A stretch of 26,879 nt of DNA from Dehalococcoidia bacterium (GTDB lineage: Bacteria; Chloroflexota; Dehalococcoidia; Dehalococcoidales; JAUXAE01): contig DAOUZU010000003.1 in NCBI GenBank assembly GCA_030665535.1, positions 1 through 26,879 of the forward strand. The letters run 5' to 3'. The position numbers and the translations under genes are program-made. The notes beneath the pieces are model-generated. The model ran no database searches, was not told the DNA's origin, and saw only the letters and a list, made by a program, of their open reading frames with translations. Every line of letters begins with the position of its first letter. Positions within the stretch are counted from its first letter, which is position 1. Shown here in pieces: positions 23,680 to 26,879 of this stretch.

Positions 23680-23862
23680 CTAGCGTTCAGGTACTACGAA
23701 TCTCATCACGATATATGCGATTAGACCCAATCCAGATATGAAGATGGACACAACAGTTAAAACTCTCACGAGGGTAGGGTCGATATCAAAGTACTCGGCC
23801 AACCCACCAGATATCCCCCATATTTTACGATTCGTTTTGCTGCGATAGAGCTTTTTTGCCAT
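23680..23862 (-). CDS. PspC-domain small membrane protein
   Basis: A 60-residue protein consisting of a single PspC domain. Seen: KLYRSKTNRKIWGISGGLAEYF (4-25), with the hallmark GISGGLAEYFDIDPTLVR, then one transmembrane helix (about 35-57) ending in VVPER. In proteobacteria PspC is an inner-membrane partner of the phage-shock stress response; stand-alone PspC proteins occur widely and their roles are less clear. No pspA or pspB is nearby. The ATG at 23862 has GGAGG 7 nt upstream. The upstream region carries a conserved promoter-like element shared with two other genes of the AT-rich segment, plus two hairpins. Confidence 0.88.
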   Translation of the reverse strand: MAKKLYRSKTNRKIWGISGGLAEYFDIDPTLVRVLTVVSIFISGLGLIAYIVMRFVVPER

Positions 23863-23889
23863 AATATATCCTCCCTAATTATTGTTCAG

Positions 23890-23930
23890 CCTGAAAAGTC
23901 AGGAAATATTCAACTGTCTATTGTTAGACA
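23890..23930 (-). promoter_or_regulatory. Two inverted repeats in the pspC leader
   Basis: TGTCTA-TTGT-TAGACA (23915-23930; perfect 6-bp arms) sits where transcription from the shared element would begin, so it may be an operator. CCTGA-AAAG-TCAGG (23890-23903; perfect 5-bp arms) lies in the leader before the ribosome site. Neither occurs at the other two element copies. Confidence 0.42.
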
Positions 23931-23931
23931 A

Positions 23932-23960
23932 AACCTACTCCCTGACTAGGGTGTTGTCAA
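23932..23960 (-). promoter_or_regulatory. Shared promoter-like element, copy A (pspC)
   Basis: On the minus strand TTGACA (23960-23955), a 17-bp spacer ending TCAGGGAG, then TAGGTT (23937-23932). The -35 is perfect and the -10 is poor at its third base, as in copies B and C. About 70 nt separate it from the pspC start. Confidence 0.6.
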
Positions 23961-24007
23961 TGGGGTCTTTGATTTATGTTAAAACCACTTGGTTACGTTA
24001 TACGAAG

Positions 24008-25201
24008 TTATTCCGATGGTATTTCAACTCCTCTCCCTTTAAGTTGAGGAACATAGGTACTAATAGATGTTTCACTTAAAGGATTGGGGTACAAAACTAC
24101 TACATCTCCCGTGGAAAGCCCACTGTTCTCAACCAGAGGTGAGATATCATTGATATTATTTGAACCAAGAGTGAGAGTCATCAATTTTGAAAGGCCAGCC
24201 AAGGCCGAGATATCGCCGATGCTGTTACCGAAAAGGTGAAGATGCTCAAGATTTGTAAGGCTGGTCAAGGCCGAGATGTCACTGACATTATTTTCATTTA
24301 TATCCAGCACCACGAGGTTGATAAGGCCAGCCAAGGCCGAGATGTTGCTGACATTATTATCAGGGAGATGAAGATGCATTAGGGTAGCAAGACTGCCTAA
24401 ACTTGAGATGTCACCAATGTTGTTTGAATTGAGTCCAAGTACCATCAGGATGGGAAGTCCATCCAAAGTTGATATATCACTGATGCTGTTGTTGCTAAGC
24501 TCAACCACCCCGAGGGCAGGATGCCCGGATAGTGCTGATACGTCACTTATGTTATTGTCTGAAAGATACAGTTGCTGCAATTGACCAAGGCCAGCTATGG
24601 CTGAGATGTCGCTAATATCATTAAAATCAAGGTGCAGTTCCCATAAGTTGAACAAGCTACCTATGACTGTTATATCACTTATATTATTGTTTGCTAAATG
24701 AAGAATATGCAGGTTGGGAAGAGCTTGTAGGGCATATATCTCACTGATATTATTGTTGTTAAGATTAAGCTCCCACAGGTTGGGATGACCGCCTAAGATC
24801 CCTATATCACTAATGTTATTGCCAGCAAGATTTAGTAATCGCAGGTTTGTACAATGCTCTAGGCCACTCAGGTTCGTAATGCCTTTTTGCTCTGCCACCA
24901 GTGCCTCAAGGGATTGCAGGTCGGCTATGGTTATCGGGTCTGAAGTTTTATTCAGTGCTTCACGTATGGCGGTCTCAAGATTCGAATCGGCAATAATAGA
25001 ATCAGTATTGTTATTATCCCCCCCTTGGGAATCTGGCGGTGCTGAAGGAGATGGAGGGTATGTATTACCATTACCACCGTTATTGTTGCTACCACCACCG
25101 TCATTATCATTGTTGTCACTTCCGGAGCTTGGGCATCCAACAGTTAACAACAAAACAATCAGTGAAATGATAATAAACGTTATAAACTTAAGTTGTCTCA
25201 T
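24008..25201 (-). CDS. Leucine-rich-repeat lipoprotein, internalin-like
   Basis: Predicted surface-anchored protein. Seen in the 397 residues: a positively charged N-terminus (MRQLK), a hydrophobic segment and TVGC, making Cys23 the likely lipidation site. The -3 residue is Thr rather than the usual Leu, so lipidation is probable, not certain. Next comes a low-complexity Asn/Gly/Asp/Pro linker (about 25-66), a helical cap (DSNLETAIREALNK), 11 leucine-rich repeats of 22 residues, and a capping segment (SPLVENSGLSTGD to LYPNPLS). LRR surfaces usually bind proteins or glycans; the ligand is unknown. An ATG at 25213 directly abuts its AGAGGG, so the ATG at 25201 is preferred. It has copy B of the shared upstream element. 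Confidence 0.85.
   Translation of the reverse strand: MRQLKFITFIIISLIVLLLTVGCPSSGSDNNDNDGGGSNNNGGNGNTYPPSPSAPPDSQGGDNNNTDSIIADSNLETAIREALNKTSDPITIADLQSLEALVAEQKGITNLSGLEHCTNLRLLNLAGNNISDIGILGGHPNLWELNLNNNNISEIYALQALPNLHILHLANNNISDITVIGSLFNLWELHLDFNDISDISAIAGLGQLQQLYLSDNNISDVSALSGHPALGVVELSNNSISDISTLDGLPILMVLGLNSNNIGDISSLGSLATLMHLHLPDNNVSNISALAGLINLVVLDINENNVSDISALTSLTNLEHLHLFGNSIGDISALAGLSKLMTLTLGSNNINDISPLVENSGLSTGDVVVLYPNPLSETSISTYVPQLKGRGVEIPSE
24143..24868 (-). repeat. Eleven 66-bp leucine-rich-repeat units
   Basis: Tandem units of 22 codons with the protein pattern xxLxxLxxLxxLxLxxNxISDI, repeated 11 times without insertions. DNA similarity between units is strongest around NNISDI, where the plus strand repeatedly reads atatcactnatnttatt. 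Expansion by unequal crossing-over is likely. Confidence 0.85.
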
Positions 25202-25230
25202 AGATTCTCTCATCCCTCTGATCTATATTA

Positions 25231-25527
25231 TTATGAAAATCTACTCCTTGATATGGTCATTGTCAATAAGTGTTGCCCCACGTCGCAAAGCGGCGGCCTT
25301 GGTATTTCCACAGGATATTTCGTGAGCTGGTTGGGGTTCGTGGGGTCAGAGCGATCATCGTTAGGGTTACGATCCTCCCCATTACCATCATCATAATCAT
25401 CGTCATCATCCACGACCTTATCTTGCTTGTTCTGTTGTTTATCCTGCTCTTTAAATGCCGAAGCAGGCAGCTCACCTTTGTAACTCTCAAGCTCGCGTCC
25501 ATCTAACCGACGAAGTTGTATATCCAT
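25231..25527 (-). CDS. Hypothetical acidic small ORF
   Basis: Open frame for 98 residues that I do not recognise. Seen: a mixed-charge start (MDIQLRRLDGRELES), a Gln/Lys-rich stretch (EQDKQQNKQDK), then a very acidic run (VVDDDDDYDDGNGEDR) and an Asn/Pro-rich region, resembling a disordered linker. It lies 24 nt after the 72-residue ORF and could be cotranscribed with it. Against it: no ribosome site before the ATG, and its 3' end runs through the promoter-like element of the LRR gene. If it is not real, 25202-25551 is a gene-free stretch holding only that element and GAT-rich low-complexity sequence. Confidence 0.33.
   Translation of the reverse strand: MDIQLRRLDGRELESYKGELPASAFKEQDKQQNKQDKVVDDDDDYDDGNGEDRNPNDDRSDPTNPNQLTKYPVEIPRPPLCDVGQHLLTMTISRSRFS
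25238..25266 (-). promoter_or_regulatory. Shared promoter-like element, copy B (LRR lipoprotein)
   Basis: On the minus strand TTGACA (25266-25261), a 17-bp spacer ending TCAAGGAG, then TAGATT (25243-25238). The predicted transcript start near 25231 is about 30 nt before the ATG at 25201. Confidence 0.6.
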
Positions 25528-25551
25528 AACAAGATGGTATTCTGGCTGAAT

Positions 25552-25770
25552 TCAACGTAATTTTGCCCCTCCTCTTTTCCACCCTTCATCCGTCCATCTA
25601 TCTTGGGTTATGAATTCAATAAACGATCTTAATTCCTCGGCGACTGCCTTCTGTGCGGACGGGCTCGTTTTCTTAACCCACTTATCTAGTGCCTTTTTCC
25701 GTTTCTTAGTTTCGGGCTCAAAAAATGCTGAGTAGAAATTATCTCCTTCTTTTCCAAGTACCGTTGCCAT
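25552..25770 (-). CDS. Hypothetical 72-residue protein
   Basis: Not recognised. Seen: MATVLGKEGDNFYSAFFEPETK, then a lysine-rich predicted helix (KKRKKALDKWVKK), a second amphipathic helix (SAQKAVAEELRSFIEFI), and a basic end (GWKRGGAKLR). Net charge is positive, so nucleic-acid binding is possible but unproven. The ATG at 25770 is chosen because the frame's earlier TTG (25782) is part of its ribosome site GGAGGG, 4 nt upstream. Copy C of the shared promoter-like element precedes it, with a leader of about 28 nt. A real gene is likely given the strong ribosome site and promoter. Confidence 0.65.
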   Translation of the reverse strand: MATVLGKEGDNFYSAFFEPETKKRKKALDKWVKKTSPSAQKAVAEELRSFIEFITQDRWTDEGWKRGGAKLR

Positions 25771-25804
25771 ACTTCCCTCCAATCAATATTCAACTCTTTT
25801 GGCA

Positions 25805-25833
25805 TATCTACTCCCCGATTGAGGTGGTGTCAA
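25805..25833 (-). promoter_or_regulatory. Shared promoter-like element, copy C (72-aa ORF)
   Basis: On the minus strand TTGACA (25833-25828), a 17-bp spacer ending TCGGGGAG, then TAGATA (25810-25805). It matches copies A and B in spacing and in the TCnnGGAG-TAG block. Confidence 0.6.
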
Positions 25834-25893
25834 TAGGGTTCGTATTTAACATTCTTAATGAATCAACCTTAGGAATAAGTTAAACTCTCAGTG

Positions 25894-25899
25894 TATAAT
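25894..25899 (+). promoter_or_regulatory. Probable -10 box of the small zinc-binding gene
   Basis: A perfect TATAAT with no recognisable -35 box 16-18 bp upstream, so an activator may be needed. The predicted start near 25906 leaves about 18 nt to the ATG at 25924, including GGAGG. It is divergent from the 72-residue ORF. Confidence 0.4.
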
Positions 25900-25923
25900 G
25901 AAGGGGTCCAGGAGGAAGAGGAA

Positions 25924-26181
25924 ATGGAAACAGAGGATATTACGATTCAGTTTAGATGCGATGAATCCGAATGCGATAGTACGTTCACCAAAAAGTCGAG
26001 CGAAATAACGTCCGCCCATGTAAGTTGTCCCCACTGTGGAAATGAAGTCAAGGTCAATGTAAAAGACAGACCTCGGGAAAGTCTAATGTCAAAACCAAAA
26101 AGCGAAGTGGACAAGGCGGTAGACGATATTAACAAAGCAGTCGGTGATTTAGGCGATATCAACATCGACCTTGGATTCTAA
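25924..26181 (+). CDS. Small zinc-finger-like protein (85 aa)
   Basis: Not assigned to a named family. Seen: cysteines C12 and C17 (RCDESEC) and C35 and C38 (CPHC), a likely zinc-binding knuckle pair within a short beta-rich ribbon. A linker (KDRPRESLMSKPKSE) follows, then an amphipathic tail (VDKAVDDINKAVGDLGDINIDLGF) with a heptad-like spacing that may mediate self-association. The product is strongly charged and lacks a signal peptide. The open frame begins at a GTG (25891), but that codon overlaps the -10 box; the ATG at 25924, 8 nt after GGAGG, is chosen. It lies at the right end of the AT-rich segment, just before the comM remnant. Confidence 0.72.
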   Translation: METEDITIQFRCDESECDSTFTKKSSEITSAHVSCPHCGNEVKVNVKDRPRESLMSKPKSEVDKAVDDINKAVGDLGDINIDLGF

Positions 26182-26239
26182 CCTGTCTTTGTTTCTCTGG
26201 AGACTGATAAGCAATATACATTGGTGGCAGCTTGATGGA

Positions 26240-26731
26240 ATGTCAGGGCAAAGATTGAAAAAGATTCATGGCATTAATCCGTGCCCCTGCGGTTTCTGCG
26301 GCGACCCCCTGCGCCAGTGCAGCTGCCCTCCCGGGCTGGTGGCCCGTTACCAGCGGCGTATCAGCGGGCCGTTTATAGACCGGGTGGACATATTCGTTGA
26401 AGTGCCCCACATCAACTACGAGAAGCTTACCGACGAGTGCCAAGGGGAGGTCTCAGCCAGCGTCCAGGCCAGGATAAATCTGGCCCGGCAGCGGCAGCAG
26501 GAGTGCTTTAACGGCACCGGCTTGATATCCAACGCCGAGATGGGTGCCACCGAGGTAAGGCAGCTCTGCCAGGCGGAGGACGCGGCCATGAAGCAGCTCC
26601 ACCTCTCCGCCCGCGCTTTCCACCGCATGCTCAAGCTGGCCCGCACCATCGCCGACCTGGAGAATAGTGATATAATCAAGGCGCACCAACTTGGCGAGGC
26701 CATCCAGTACCGGCCACGGCGGATGTTCTAG
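26240..26731 (+). pseudogene. comM: comM/yifB (Mg-chelatase-like AAA+ ATPase), 5'-truncated remnant
   Basis: Intact ComM/YifB proteins have about 500 residues: a Lon-like N-terminal domain, an AAA+ Mg-chelatase domain and a C-terminal domain. ComM is a hexameric helicase for branch migration in natural transformation. Here family similarity begins abruptly at NPCPCGFCGDPLRQC (base 26276) and runs to the normal end (SARAFHRMLKLARTIADLE, HQLGEAIQYR). Only about the last 151 residues remain; Walker A and B are gone. The upstream codons (MSGQRLKKIHGI) are unrelated and belong to AT-rich sequence. The frame is open from a TTG at 26171, overlapping the preceding gene. A functional short protein is unlikely. 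The remaining codons look undecayed, so truncation may be recent, or an assembly junction is possible. Confidence 0.8.
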
Positions 26732-26743
26732 GGGTAAGGGCAA

Positions 26744-26879
26744 ATGAAGAAAGAGGGCGAGTCTTTCGGCCACTGGCAATATAGGGTGCTCAGGAGGCAC
26801 TTCCTGGCCGGCATCTTGGTGGTGGTGCCTATCGGCGTCGTCATACTGGTTCTGGTCTGGTTCTTTACCTCCGTTGATA
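26744..26879 (+). CDS. DUF502 membrane protein, N-terminal fragment
   Basis: The first 45 codons of a protein running off the window. Seen: a charged start (MKKEGESFGHW), then LRRHFLAGILVVVPIGVVIL leading into a transmembrane helix and WFFTSVD, matching the start of DUF502 proteins (LRxxFLxGLLxxxPxxxTxxV). The family is a two-helix membrane protein of unknown role. The ATG follows AAGGG by 3 nt and lies 12 nt after the comM remnant stop, so it was probably cotranscribed with intact comM. Confidence 0.75.
   Translation, partial: MKKEGESFGHWQYRVLRRHFLAGILVVVPIGVVILVLVWFFTSVD

Noticed and set aside
24143..24868. Regularly spaced repeats resembling a CRISPR array
   Set aside because: The 66-bp period is an exact multiple of 22 codons in an open frame with the LRR pattern, and there are no constant repeats with unique spacers.
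25263..25506. Alternative open frames on both strands over 25263-25506
   Set aside because: They encode Met/Ile-rich low-complexity readings of a GAT-type repeat; the acidic frame is more protein-like, and even that is doubtful.
26171..26239. TTG-started N-terminal extension of the comM remnant
   Set aside because: Residues before NPCPCG show no ComM similarity and the TTG lies in the end of the zinc-finger gene with no ribosome site.

Overview
The window looks like a chromosomal segment of a Chloroflexota bacterium, most likely Dehalococcoidia. This is inferred from gene content and order (rpsO-pnp-dapB-asd-dapA, a short IF-2 of about 609 residues, DUF503, a DUF5679 zinc ribbon, a PimA-like/inositol module) and from heavy use of TTG starts; no marker was searched. 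Most of it is dense, GC-rich housekeeping sequence. Positions of about 23,500-26,270 are clearly AT-richer and hold small accessory genes.

Left part (1-8,700): the tail of a GNAT acetyltransferase converges on mtaB (tRNA methylthiotransferase). A back-to-back promoter region then drives mtaB leftwards and fabF-recJ-plsY rightwards (fatty acid elongation, DNA repair, phospholipid synthesis). plsY meets lgt tail to tail. lgt has its own promoter inside the 3' end of an MrfA-type repair helicase gene, which lies in an operon behind a DUF503 gene.

Middle (8,650-15,260): a strong promoter drives rpsO-pnp-dapB-asd-dapA, linking ribosomal protein S15 and PNPase to the lysine/diaminopimelate branch. 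purA converges on dapA from the other strand.

Right-middle (15,295-23,561, all minus strand): nusA-ylxR-infB-rbfA-truB is a classic transcription/translation operon, here with a terminator-like hairpin in the nusA leader. Downstream come a 44-codon DUF5679 zinc ribbon and then ino1, a PimA-like glycosyltransferase and a CDP-alcohol phosphatidyltransferase. Together these could make phosphatidylinositol and glycosylate it. A rho-independent terminator closes the series just upstream of purA.

Right end (23,562-26,879): an AT-rich accessory segment holds a PspC-domain membrane protein, an 11-repeat leucine-rich lipoprotein, two small unknown ORFs and a small zinc-binding protein. Three of these genes share a conserved upstream element (TTGACA, 17 bp, then TAG, with TCnnGGAG just before the TAG), suggesting one small regulon. 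The segment abuts a 5'-truncated comM/yifB remnant, followed by the start of a DUF502 membrane protein. No rRNA, tRNA, CRISPR array, transposase or integrase was seen.
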